Positions 16,476-23,937 of a stretch of DNA of 50,872 nucleotides are shown piece after piece. How positions within the stretch are numbered: the stretch's first letter is position 1; each line of letters starts with the position of its first letter. The notes beneath the pieces were generated by a model that worked only from the letters and a program-made list of their open reading frames with translations, was not told where the DNA came from and did not search any database. The position numbers were made by a program, and so were the translations under genes. The stretch comes from Massilia kyonggiensis. Its GTDB lineage: Bacteria > Pseudomonadota > Gammaproteobacteria > Burkholderiales > Burkholderiaceae_D. The stretch covers positions 1-50,872 of the forward strand of contig NZ_JANUGY010000020.1 of assembly GCF_024756235.1 (NCBI RefSeq). The letters are read 5' to 3'.

Positions 16476-17408
16476 ATGCAGGCCGACCCGTTTTCCGACA
16501 TCCTCAAGCTCATGCGCGCCGAAACGCTCGTCACCGGCGGCTTCACGGCCGGCGGCGCGTGGGCGCTCCGCTTTCCCGTTCCCGAGAAGATCAAGTTCTT
16601 CGCCGTCGTGAAAGGGCACTGCGTCGTGCGCATCGACGGGACGGACGAATGGATCGGTTTCGGGACGGGCGACGTGGGCCTGCTGGCGGCCCGGCGCTCG
16701 TTCGTGCTGGCCAGCGACCCGGCAGTGCCGCCGGTCGACGCGATGCGCGTGTTTTCCGACGCCCGCGCCGCGACCCCGATGCTCGGCGACGGCGCCGACT
16801 TCGCCCACATCGGCGGCCATGTGCTGCTCGATCCGGCGAGCGGACAGCTGCTGGCCGATGCGCTGCCGCCATGGATCCACATCCCTGCCACATCGCCGCA
16901 CGCGACGACGTTCAGATGGCTGCTCGACCAGCTCGTCGCGGAGCGGGCAGGAGGACTGCCGGGCGGCCTCCTCGCATCGGCCCAGCTGGCGCAGCTGCTG
17001 TTCATCCAGATCCTGCGCGCGCACATCGACACCTCGGCACCGATGCCGGCGGGCTGGTTGCGGGCGCTCGGCGATCCGCGCATCGCGCCCGCGCTGCGCC
17101 TGATGCACGCGCAGCCCGACCGGGCGTGGCAACTGGGCGAACTGGCCCGTGCCTGCGCCATGTCGCGCACGACGTTCGCGGCGCATTTCAAGACGGTCGC
17201 CGGCGTCGCGCCGCTCGCGTATCTCACCGGCTGGCGCATGCGTCTCGCCGAACGCGCGCTGCGTGAAGACGCGGCGCCGGTGGCGGCGATCGCGCGGTCG
17301 CTCGGCTATGGATCCGAGAGCGCATTCAGCAACGCGTTCAAACGCATCAGCGGCCGGTCACCGCGCGCGTACCGGAATGGCGCGCGCGGCGACCTTGGTA
17401 GCGTATAG
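16476..17408 (+). CDS. AraC-family regulator with cupin sensor domain
   Basis: 310 aa from the ATG at 16476 (MQADPFSDILKLMR), which matches the usual N-terminus of AraC proteins with a cupin_6 sensor. The upstream ATG at 16437 is less likely because TTGACA at 16441-16446 looks like a -35 box. The sensor covers about 1-190 (FFAVVKGHCVVRIDG). The double HTH domain covers about 205-300: WQLGELARACAMSRTTFAAH and AAIARSLGYGSESAFSNAFK, ending in the GxSPRAYR motif. Divergent from an SDR dehydrogenase, its likely target. A LacI-like operator for the next gene overlaps its stop codon. Confidence 0.88.
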   Translation: MQADPFSDILKLMRAETLVTGGFTAGGAWALRFPVPEKIKFFAVVKGHCVVRIDGTDEWIGFGTGDVGLLAARRSFVLASDPAVPPVDAMRVFSDARAATPMLGDGADFAHIGGHVLLDPASGQLLADALPPWIHIPATSPHATTFRWLLDQLVAERAGGLPGGLLASAQLAQLLFIQILRAHIDTSAPMPAGWLRALGDPRIAPALRLMHAQPDRAWQLGELARACAMSRTTFAAHFKTVAGVAPLAYLTGWRMRLAERALREDAAPVAAIARSLGYGSESAFSNAFKRISGRSPRAYRNGARGDLGSV

Positions 17409-17476
17409 CAAAGCGAATTCATGCAGAATTTTGTCCTTTTCGGCCGTTTTAGCAATTGCGTATGTGATCGCTAACA
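17396..17476. promoter_or_regulatory. LacI/XylR-type operators upstream of GH31
   Basis: Two sites: TGGTAGCGTATAGCA at 17396-17410, overlapping the AraC stop codon, and TGTGATCGCTAACA at 17463-17476. The first belongs to a 15-bp family also seen three times upstream of TonB receptor 2. The second resembles the 14-bp TGTTAGCGCTACCA-like XylR operator of Caulobacter. The rest of the 253-bp gap up to the GH31 start shows no clear promoter boxes. Confidence 0.6.
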
Positions 17477-17661
17477 GCGACAATATCGATTCAACTATAA
17501 CGCGCACGCCGCGGCCATTGGCCGGCACCGTGCCGAGGAGACGCCTCGATCCGTCCGCCGCGCGCGGCCGCGGGCCATAACGCCCGTAATGACAGTCTCC
17601 CCGGCCCGTCGCCGCCCGCGCCCAGGCGTCGCCCGATTCACCCCCTGCGATAGAGGACTGG

Positions 17662-20004
17662 ATGAGACTTACCCTGCACCGCACGCTGATTGCGCTAACA
17701 TCGGCGCTTGCCTTCGTACCCGCGGCCTTCGCCGCTCCGCTGACCACCCTGGACCGCAACGGCGCCTGGGTCTCGGTGGAAGCGTATGGCCCGAACATCG
17801 TCCACGTGACGATCGCCGTCGACAAGGACGAAGTCCTCAAGGGTCCGGGCTACGGCATCCTGAAGAAGAATGCCGACAACGGCGCGTTCCGCCACACCGC
17901 GGGCAATGACGGCGACACGTTCACCTCCAACGGCATGACCGTGCACGTGAACGCGGCACCGCCGGCGCGCACGCCGAGCCAGCCGGAGAAGTATTTCGCG
18001 CCGTCGCTGGCGCCGGTGGGCCTGCAGGTCAAGAACGCCAAAGGCGAATCCATCCTCGAGATGCACGGCTGGGAGATGTCGCCGCAGACCGTCAACGGCG
18101 AGAAGACGTACCAGGTCGGCGCCACGTTCGCCGCAGGCCGCGACGAGCATTACTACGGCATGGGCCAGAATCAGGAATCGACGGGTCCCCTGGACCTGCG
18201 CGGCCGCACGCTCGACTGCAAGCACTGGTACGACGCGCCGACCGGCGAATCCGTGTGCGTGCCGTTCATGGTGTCGTCGAAGGGCTACGGCATCGTGTGG
18301 GACAACCCGTCGGCCACGCGCTTCAACGCCGCCATCCACGGCCGCACGAGCTTCCAGTCGAACGTCGGCGAGCGCGTGTCGTTCTTCGTCATCACCGGCA
18401 AGACCACCGACGAGATCTACTCGGGCTACGCACGCCTGACCGGCAAGACGCCGATCCCGCCGAAGGCCGCGTTCGGCCTGATCCAGTCGAAGGCGCGCTA
18501 CGACAGCCAGCAGGAAGTGCTGCGCGTCGCGAACACCTACCGCCAGAAGAAATACCCGCTCGACGTGATGGTCGTCGACTGGTTCTACTGGACCCGCATG
18601 GGCCAGATGGACATCAACCCGGCCGAGTTCCCGGACCCGGACGGCATGAACAAGCAGCTGCACGACATGGGCATGCAGTCGATCGTCTCGATCTGGCCGC
18701 GCTATGAAACGGCGGGCCGCTACTTCAACGAGCTGGATGCGAAGGGCTATCTGCTGAAGGACAAGGACGGCAAGACCGTGGACGGCCTGCCGTTCCGTTC
18801 GGACCGCACCGGTGGCCTCATCGATGCGACCAATCCGAAGGCGCGCCAGTGGTTCTGGGAGAAGTCGCGCGACAATATCCTGTCGCACGGCTTCGACTAC
18901 CCGTGGCTGGACGAGACCGAACCGGACCTCGTCCCGGACGGCTACTTCTATTCGATCGGCTCGGGCGACCGTTACCACAACCTGTTCCCGCTGCTGCACG
19001 TGGAAGGCTTCGCCGACAACATGCGCACGTGGAAGCCGAACAAGCGCGTGCTGATCCTGTCGCGCGCCGCCTACCTCGGTTCGCAGCGCACCGGCGCGCT
19101 GTTCTGGTCGTCGGACGTGAACGCGACGTGGGAAGCGCTGCAGCGCCAGATCCCGACGGGCCTGAACATGACGGCATCCGGCATCGCGCTATGGGGTAAC
19201 GACATCGGCGGCTGGCAGAGCATCCCGGGCACGAGCGACGGCACCAAGCCGCCGCTGGTCGATCCGTCCGACGCGCGCGACGTCGTCGGCCAGAACAACG
19301 ACTATCCGGAACTGCTGACCCGCTGGTTCCAGTACGGTACGTTCCTGCCGACCCTGCGCCTGCACGGCCAGCACAAGCATACGGACATCTGGTCCTTCGG
19401 CAAGCAGGCGGAATCCATCATGGCCCGCTTCGACACGCTGCGTTACCAGCTGATCCCGTACATCTACAGCCAGGCCAAGTTCACGCACGACACGGGCGCC
19501 CCGTTCATGCGCGCCCTGTGGATGGACTTCCCGAACGACCCGAACGTGGCCAACATCGGCACGCAATACATGTTCGGCCCGGCGTTCCTCGTGGCGCCGG
19601 TGACGGAGCAGGGCCAGACGGAGAAGAACGTCTACCTGCCGGCCGGTACCGACTGGTACAACTTCTGGACCGATGAGAAGGTCGCGGGCGGCCAGTGGGT
19701 CAAGGTCGCCGCACCGATCTCGCAGATCCCGGTGTTCGTGAAGGCCGGTTCGATCGTCCCGTTCGGCGCCGACATCCAGTCGACCGCGACGAAGCAGGCC
19801 ATCGCGTCGGTCAAGGTCTACCCGGGCCGCGACGCGACCTTCAACCTGTATGACGACGACGGCGTGTCGTACGACTACGAGAAGGGCAAGGGCACGACGA
19901 CCCGTCTGCAGTGGAACGACGGTGCCGGCAAGCTGACGGCCAGCGGTGGCGATGCCAACCTGGCCAAGAACCTGCCGTCTCTCGTGAAAGTCGCAGGCAA
20001 GTAA
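17662..20004 (+). CDS. Secreted GH31 alpha-xylosidase/alpha-glucosidase
   Basis: 780 aa with a signal peptide ending near residue 24 (AAFA-AP) and AGAGGA before the ATG. An N-terminal beta-sandwich (about 25-260) precedes the (beta/alpha)8 barrel. D417 in YPWLDETEPD is the nucleophile (GH31 WxDxxEP). D485 in GALFWSSDVNATWE is the acid/base, with WSSD in place of the usual WSGD. WGNDIGGW closes the barrel motifs. The C-terminal sheet domains include PAGTDWYNFWTDEKV. The protein resembles YicI/XylS-like alpha-xylosidases and could remove xylose side chains from xyloglucan oligosaccharides. Operators shared with TonB receptor 2 and the GH43 gene support a xylose-related regulon. Activity on other alpha-glucosides cannot be excluded. 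Confidence 0.9.
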   Translation: MRLTLHRTLIALTSALAFVPAAFAAPLTTLDRNGAWVSVEAYGPNIVHVTIAVDKDEVLKGPGYGILKKNADNGAFRHTAGNDGDTFTSNGMTVHVNAAPPARTPSQPEKYFAPSLAPVGLQVKNAKGESILEMHGWEMSPQTVNGEKTYQVGATFAAGRDEHYYGMGQNQESTGPLDLRGRTLDCKHWYDAPTGESVCVPFMVSSKGYGIVWDNPSATRFNAAIHGRTSFQSNVGERVSFFVITGKTTDEIYSGYARLTGKTPIPPKAAFGLIQSKARYDSQQEVLRVANTYRQKKYPLDVMVVDWFYWTRMGQMDINPAEFPDPDGMNKQLHDMGMQSIVSIWPRYETAGRYFNELDAKGYLLKDKDGKTVDGLPFRSDRTGGLIDATNPKARQWFWEKSRDNILSHGFDYPWLDETEPDLVPDGYFYSIGSGDRYHNLFPLLHVEGFADNMRTWKPNKRVLILSRAAYLGSQRTGALFWSSDVNATWEALQRQIPTGLNMTASGIALWGNDIGGWQSIPGTSDGTKPPLVDPSDARDVVGQNNDYPELLTRWFQYGTFLPTLRLHGQHKHTDIWSFGKQAESIMARFDTLRYQLIPYIYSQAKFTHDTGAPFMRALWMDFPNDPNVANIGTQYMFGPAFLVAPVTEQGQTEKNVYLPAGTDWYNFWTDEKVAGGQWVKVAAPISQIPVFVKAGSIVPFGADIQSTATKQAIASVKVYPGRDATFNLYDDDGVSYDYEKGKGTTTRLQWNDGAGKLTASGGDANLAKNLPSLVKVAGK

Positions 20005-20009
20005 TAGCG

Positions 20010-20441
20010 TTATGCATGGTGGGCACGTCGTGCCCACCATATTCCTCCCACCCGGTCGAGCGACCAGGCTCCTCCTCCCTTCGCCACCAGCGGCAACAGC
20101 AGCGCCGCCCAGCCCAGATGCGTCGGCCACGCGTCCGGGTACACGAAGATCTCGATCACGGCCGTCATCCCCAGCAACCCGAGCGCCGCGCCGCGCGTGC
20201 ACAGTCCCAGCACGAGCAGCAGCGGAAACACGTGTTCCGCCGTCGCTGCCATCTGCGCCGCCAGTTCGGGCGGAATCAGCGGCAGGGCATACTCGGACCG
20301 GAACAATTCGTACGTCGAGTCCTTGATGGTGAACAGGCCTTGCACCTTCGTGCGGCCGGACAGGAAGAAGATCGCCGCGACGGCGACGCGGTCGAGCAGC
20401 AGCAGGGCGGCGTCGGGCAACAGGCGGGCAGTATTCGGCAT
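20010..20441 (-). CDS. DoxX-family membrane protein of the bufferin operon
   Basis: 143 aa. The start at 20441 (MPNTARLLPD) has AAAGGAA upstream; the frame extends further only through the neighbouring gene. Four hydrophobic segments are visible (RVAVAAIFFLSG, HVFPLLLVLGLC, ALGLLGMTAVIEIFVY, LGWAALLLPLVA), the DoxX layout. DoxX proteins often accompany MNIO/bufferin genes, where a redox or quinone-linked role is suspected but unproven. It is the last gene of the operon, 11 bp after bufC. Its last codons run into a 25-bp palindrome. Confidence 0.85.
   Translation of the reverse strand: MPNTARLLPDAALLLLDRVAVAAIFFLSGRTKVQGLFTIKDSTYELFRSEYALPLIPPELAAQMAATAEHVFPLLLVLGLCTRGAALGLLGMTAVIEIFVYPDAWPTHLGWAALLLPLVAKGGGAWSLDRVGGIWWARRAHHA
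20016..20040. repeat. REP-like perfect palindrome between convergent genes
   Basis: Arms ATGGTGGGCACG (20016-20027) and CGTGCCCACCAT (20029-20040) pair perfectly around one base. It resembles the hairpins at 3305-3369 (GTGGGC...GCCCAC). It lies just past the GH31 stop and overlaps the end of the convergent doxX gene, so it may terminate transcription from both sides. Confidence 0.7.
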
Positions 20442-20452
20442 GGTGGTTCCTT

Positions 20453-21211
20453 TCAGGGTTGACGGATGCCGCTCACGCGCGTGAGCAGGTCGTTGCCGAT
20501 CCAGTCGGCGAGCAGCGCGCCAGCTTTGGCGACGCCGTCGTCCGCGCCGAGGCGGTCGACGAGACGGGCGCACAGGGCGCCGAAACTTCCTTCGGCCCGT
20601 GCGAGCTGCAGCGCTTCGAAATCGGCCGCCGCCAGTATGCGCAGGCGCGCGACGTGGCCGCGGCGCCAGACGATGGCACCCGCCGGCGCGGGCAGCATCG
20701 CCGCCTCGGGGACCTCGGTGCCGTCCTGCAAAGCGGACCAGATGTCGGCCGCGTTGGTCGTCAGCCGCGCCATGTGCAGCGAAGGCGCGAAGCCCAGGCG
20801 CGCGCGGTCCCAGTCGACGTGGGCGAGACGGGCCGGATCCAGCGGCGCGGCGTCGCGCGCGACGAAAGCCGTCGCCAGCGACCACTCGATCCACGCCAGT
20901 TCGTGCAGGTCCGGGTTGTCTGGGAAGAGGCTGCGCAGCGTCGCCTCGAACCCGGCGCCGTACGCATCCAGGGTCCACGCGCGCGGCGGGTTGCGCTGGA
21001 CGTGCACGGCGGCCGCGTGGCGGAATGCCGCATCGCCGATGAAAGTGTGCAAATGTGGATAGGTCGCTTCCAGGCAGCCCATCAGCTGGACACGGTAGTT
21101 GTTCTGGTAGACGTCGAGCCCGCGCCGGTCCCCGGGCAGCCGGCGCGCGGACGCTCCATCGGCCACGGTCAGCCAGCGGCGGAAGTCGCGCTGCATCAGG
21201 TTCAGGTTCAT
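20453..21211 (-). CDS. bufC: BufC/HvfC-type RiPP partner protein (DUF2063)
   Basis: 252 aa from the ATG at 21211 (MNLNLMQRDFRRWL). The N-terminal domain, with YQNNYRVQLMGCLEATYPHLHTFIG at about 35-59, is the DUF2063 putative DNA-binding/HvfC signature. The C-terminal half resembles the second domain of HvfC proteins. In bufferin and HvfABCD systems this protein binds the precursor peptide and the MNIO enzyme and helps Cys modification. It overlaps bufB by 4 bp (ATGA), indicating translational coupling. Confidence 0.87.
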   Translation of the reverse strand: MNLNLMQRDFRRWLTVADGASARRLPGDRRGLDVYQNNYRVQLMGCLEATYPHLHTFIGDAAFRHAAAVHVQRNPPRAWTLDAYGAGFEATLRSLFPDNPDLHELAWIEWSLATAFVARDAAPLDPARLAHVDWDRARLGFAPSLHMARLTTNAADIWSALQDGTEVPEAAMLPAPAGAIVWRRGHVARLRILAAADFEALQLARAEGSFGALCARLVDRLGADDGVAKAGALLADWIGNDLLTRVSGIRQP

Positions 21212-22056
21212 GCCGCCTCCTTCAAGGTCGGGCAAGTGCCCAGGCGCCGCGCCAGCGCCAGTTCGGCCAGCAGCTCGGACAGCGGCGGGATGTCCGCATC
21301 GCGCTCGATCATCGTCGCGACGGGGCCGCAGCGCGCGACGGCGTGCGCGTACAGGGACCACACGCCATCGGGCACCGGCTGGTCGTGCGTGTCGATCAGC
21401 AGGCCGTCGCCCTGGCTGTGGCCCGCGAGGTGGATCTGGCGCACGTGCTGCGCGGGGATGCCGTCGAGGAAAGCGAACGGATCGAAGCCGTGGTTGGCCG
21501 CGCTGACGAACACGTTGTTCACGTCGAGCAGCAGGCCGCAGCCCGTGCGCTCGCACATGCGCGCGAGGAAGTCCCATTCCGTCAACGACGCGCCGTCGAA
21601 GGCGAGATAGCTGGACGGATTCTCGAACAGCATCGCGCGGCCCAGCGCGTCCTGCGCGCGGTGGATGTTCGCGCAGACCACGTCGAGGGCGTCGTCCGTG
21701 TACGGCAGCGGCAACAGGTCGTGCGAGTTGAAGCGGCCGATGCGCGACCACGAGAGGTGGTCGGACACGTACAGCGGATCGACGGCGGCGACGAGCGCCT
21801 TCAGGCGCACGAGGTAGTCGCGGCGCAGGCCGTCGGCGGAACCGATCGACATCGACACGCCGTGCAGCGCCACCGGATGCCGCTCGCGCACGCGGCGCAG
21901 GATGTCGAGCGGCTGGCCGCCCGCCACCATGAAGTTTTCGGAGATGACTTCCACGAAGTCGACGGGGACGTGCGTCTCGAGGAAGTCGCGGTAGTGCTCG
22001 CGCCGCAGGCCGAGGCCGAAGCCGGCGAACGTCGGTGGGGAAGGATGGGCTGGCAT
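21208..22056 (-). CDS. bufB: BufB: DUF692 multinuclear iron oxidase (MNIO) modifying bufferins
   Basis: 282 aa from the ATG at 22056 (MPAHPSPPTF, with CAGGAG upstream); the 41 codons upstream are not homologous. The TIM-barrel MNIO motifs are present: LHGVSMSIG (His65), YVSDHLSW (D99, H100), LFENPSSY (E145), LLLDVNNVFVSAANHG (D178), IHLAGH (H209, H213), IDTHDQPV (D222, H224) and IERDADIPPL (E251), the set that binds two or three irons. The family converts peptide cysteines to thiooxazole or oxazolone/thioamide groups. The Cys-rich precursors encoded just upstream are the expected substrates, so copper binding by the products is likely by analogy. Confidence 0.93.
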   Translation of the reverse strand: MPAHPSPPTFAGFGLGLRREHYRDFLETHVPVDFVEVISENFMVAGGQPLDILRRVRERHPVALHGVSMSIGSADGLRRDYLVRLKALVAAVDPLYVSDHLSWSRIGRFNSHDLLPLPYTDDALDVVCANIHRAQDALGRAMLFENPSSYLAFDGASLTEWDFLARMCERTGCGLLLDVNNVFVSAANHGFDPFAFLDGIPAQHVRQIHLAGHSQGDGLLIDTHDQPVPDGVWSLYAHAVARCGPVATMIERDADIPPLSELLAELALARRLGTCPTLKEAA

Positions 22057-22082
22057 GGCTCGCTCCTGCGGTGGTCGCATCG

Positions 22083-22358
22083 TTACTCTTTTTCGGTCAG
22101 CGTCCCGCCGAGCGCCTTGCATTCGGTCGGCGTCTTGACGATCACACCCTGGCCCTTGCACTGGTTCAGGCCCTTGCAATCATTCTTCGCCGTGGCGCAC
22201 AGGCTTTCGCCCTTGCAGCCGTTGATGCCGTAGCAGCGGCCCGGCTGTTCCTTGTCCTTGTCGGCGGCGTGGGACGGGTTGGCGATGCCGAGGGTGGCGA
22301 TGGCGAGGAGGGCGGCGGCGCCGGCCAGGCCGACGCGGTTCGTACGTTGTGCTTTCAT
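22083..22358 (-). CDS. bufA2: Bufferin precursor, BufA2-type (six cysteines)
   Basis: 91 aa with AAGGAGA before the ATG. Residues 1-32 form a signal peptide (LAGAAALLAIATLG, cut near SHAA). The mature part has six Cys at 42, 48, 54, 61, 67 and 80 in the pattern RCYGINGCKG ... CKGLNQCKGQG, which matches BufA2-type bufferin precursors. Such peptides are modified on Cys by the MNIO enzyme, exported to the periplasm and thought to sequester copper. It lies 26 bp upstream of bufB. Confidence 0.85.
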   Translation of the reverse strand: MKAQRTNRVGLAGAAALLAIATLGIANPSHAADKDKEQPGRCYGINGCKGESLCATAKNDCKGLNQCKGQGVIVKTPTECKALGGTLTEKE

Positions 22359-22385
22359 GGTGTTCTCCTTGTGGTGGTGGATGGA

Positions 22386-23150
22386 CTACAGGGTGTCGCG
22401 GGCGGCGCGTTCGATGACCTGGGCCACGTCCTCGGGACGCGACATGTGGACGGCGTGGCTGCCCCTGATCTCGACGATTTGCGCCCTGGCGCGGCGGTAC
22501 ATCATGCGTTGCGCGTCCGGCGCGAGGATGCGGTCTTCCGTCGCGACGACGGCGTAGCTGGGCTTCGTGTGCCACAGCGCCGCGTAGCTGGGCGTGCCGA
22601 GGAACGCGAGGCCGACGGGGGCCTGCGACGCGGCCAGGAAGTTGGCGCGGTTCGGCGTCAGGTCGGCCGCGACGTCGTCGTGGAAGCGCGCGCGGTCCGC
22701 CCAGTGGTACCCGGCGACGTCGGCCTTGACCGTTGCCGGCAGGCCGTCCGGGCCGCGCAGCAGCTGGAGCGGATTCTCGCCCACTTCCGGCGCGATGGCC
22801 GCGACGTACACGAGGGCTTTCACTTTCGCCCCGCTGCCGGCGTTGCCGATCACGGCGCCGCCGATGCCGTTGGCGACGAGGACCACGTTGCCGAAATGCT
22901 GCATCAGCACGCGGCGGACGAGGGCGACGTCGTCCTCGAAGGTCGCATGCGCGGCCGGCACGACGGTCACGCGGTAACCCTTCTGGCTCAGGATGTCGTG
23001 GACGACGTGCCAGCCGGAGGCGTCGATGAATTCGCCGGGCACGATCACGATGTTCTTCGTGCTTGCCGCAGCCGGATTCGCGGCCGGCGCGGGCAGGGCG
23101 AACGCGGAGGCGGCAACGGCGGCGGCGAACCTCTTCATGGTCGCTTTCAT
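22386..23150 (-). CDS. Periplasmic alpha/beta-hydrolase-like protein lacking the nucleophile Ser
   Basis: 254 aa with a signal peptide (residues 1-24, ending ALPAPAA). The fold is clearly that of the EstC-like alpha/beta hydrolases: TKNIVIVPGEFIDASGW, VVLVANGIGGAVIGNAG, ALVYVAAIAPEVGE, VVATEDRILAPDAQRMM and GSHAVHMSRPEDVA. The acid D206 and the base H232 are kept. The nucleophile elbow, normally GHSYGG, reads ANGIGG, so Gly (95) stands where Ser should be, and the oxyanion HG is PG. It is therefore probably not a hydrolase and may be a binding protein. It sits between the two bufferin precursor genes, 3 bp after bufA1, a position I infer to reflect a role in bufferin or metal handling. Confidence 0.85.
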   Translation of the reverse strand: MKATMKRFAAAVAASAFALPAPAANPAAASTKNIVIVPGEFIDASGWHVVHDILSQKGYRVTVVPAAHATFEDDVALVRRVLMQHFGNVVLVANGIGGAVIGNAGSGAKVKALVYVAAIAPEVGENPLQLLRGPDGLPATVKADVAGYHWADRARFHDDVAADLTPNRANFLAASQAPVGLAFLGTPSYAALWHTKPSYAVVATEDRILAPDAQRMMYRRARAQIVEIRGSHAVHMSRPEDVAQVIERAARDTL

Positions 23151-23153
23151 CGC

Positions 23154-23420
23154 TTATTTGCGCGGCGTGAGGGAGCCGTAGCCGTGCGGCGTCTTGATGC
23201 TCGTGCAGGTGCCTTTCTCGACGAGGATCCAGGCGTCGCCCTGGTAATCCTTCTTCGCCGTGCCGGCGCACGAGGTGCCTGCGCCGGCCGCGCACTCGTT
23301 CTGGCCGGCCAGGGCCACGCCATAGCATCTCTCGGTCGGCTTCTTCGCTTCGGCGGCCTGGGCACCGGCGCACAGGGTCAGGGCCAGCGCGGCAGCCAGC
23401 GCGGTGTGGGATGTCTTCAT
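23154..23420 (-). CDS. bufA1: Bufferin precursor, BufA1-type (DUF2282)
   Basis: 88 aa with GAAGGAGAG before the ATG. The signal peptide covers residues 1-23 (ALALTLCAGAQAA). The mature part has the DUF2282 pattern RCYGVALAGQNECAAGAGTSC, then DYQGDAWILVEKGTC, with four Cys at 32, 43, 51 and 72. This is the BufA1-type bufferin core, whose cysteines are converted by MNIO enzymes and which binds copper in the periplasm. It is the first gene of the operon. Its upstream region has a palindrome and repeated TGTGTCG boxes but no regulator gene next to it. Confidence 0.9.
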   Translation of the reverse strand: MKTSHTALAAALALTLCAGAQAAEAKKPTERCYGVALAGQNECAAGAGTSCAGTAKKDYQGDAWILVEKGTCTSIKTPHGYGSLTPRK

Positions 23421-23600
23421 CGCTCTCTCCTTCGGTTGGTCGACGCGGCGCGTCGATGAACGTCATGAGACCAGCCGGGTGTGTCGGGGGCTTGTCCATT
23501 GCATGTCGGGAAACCCCGGCAATGTGTCGACGCGGGATTACGACACAATCGGACACAAAACCATGGGTTGCATGCAGCCTGAATAATGTCAGACATCCTA
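23421..23600 (-). promoter_or_regulatory. Upstream region of the bufferin operon with palindromes and repeated boxes
   Basis: Directly upstream of bufA1 are an 8-bp-arm palindrome TCGACGCG/CGCGTCGA (23440-23456), TGTGTCG at 23480-23486 and 23523-23529, and the reverse CGACACA at 23541-23547, making a 7-bp inverted repeat around 11 bases with the second box. GGACACA follows at 23551. GTCGACGCGG is directly repeated at 23439 and 23526. No standard -10/-35 pair is obvious, so an alternative sigma factor is possible. Confidence 0.45.
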
Positions 23601-23937
23601 TGTGTTGTTATCGTATAACACCCCTAACAGCGATTTTGTGGTAGCGGATAGCAAATCCCAGAGGGAGCAGTGTGCTCTTTGACATAAGGGATATGAATTC
23701 GGATATCGGTGATGAAAAAAAATTTATTGGTTCGATGATATTTACTCAAGTATGGTTACCTACATGTCTGACGTCATACTTGAAATACGATGTTTGCGAC
23801 GTATTTCTGTTGACAGTCCGGCACAGCTCGTACTGCGGACCAAAATGTTAGCGTTTAACATTTTGTGTTAGGACTAGCGCTCACTCGTAAGACCAAAAAG
23901 GCCACAAGGCCATCCGATAAGAAGAGAGAGGAGACAA
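23601..23937 (+). promoter_or_regulatory. Promoter and operator region of TonB receptor 2
   Basis: This AT-rich stretch holds three copies of a 15-bp operator: TGTTATCGTATAACA (23606-23620), TGGTAGCGGATAGCA (23639-23653) and TGTTAGCGTTTAACA (23846-23860). A consensus -35 TTGACA lies at 23810-23815 with a poor -10 around 23831-23836, which would put the third operator at the transcription start. A different inverted repeat, GAAATACG/CGTATTTC, lies at 23782-23807. The mRNA leader would be about 95 nt. Confidence 0.6.
23841..23865. promoter_or_regulatory. Perfect operator palindrome upstream of TonB receptor 2
   Basis: Ten-base arms CAAAATGTTA (23841-23850) and TAACATTTTG (23856-23865) pair perfectly around GCGTT. 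The core TGTTAGCGTTTAACA has the LacI-family form, with a CG in the middle. It lies about 26 bp after a TTGACA box, in position to block transcription. Confidence 0.65.
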
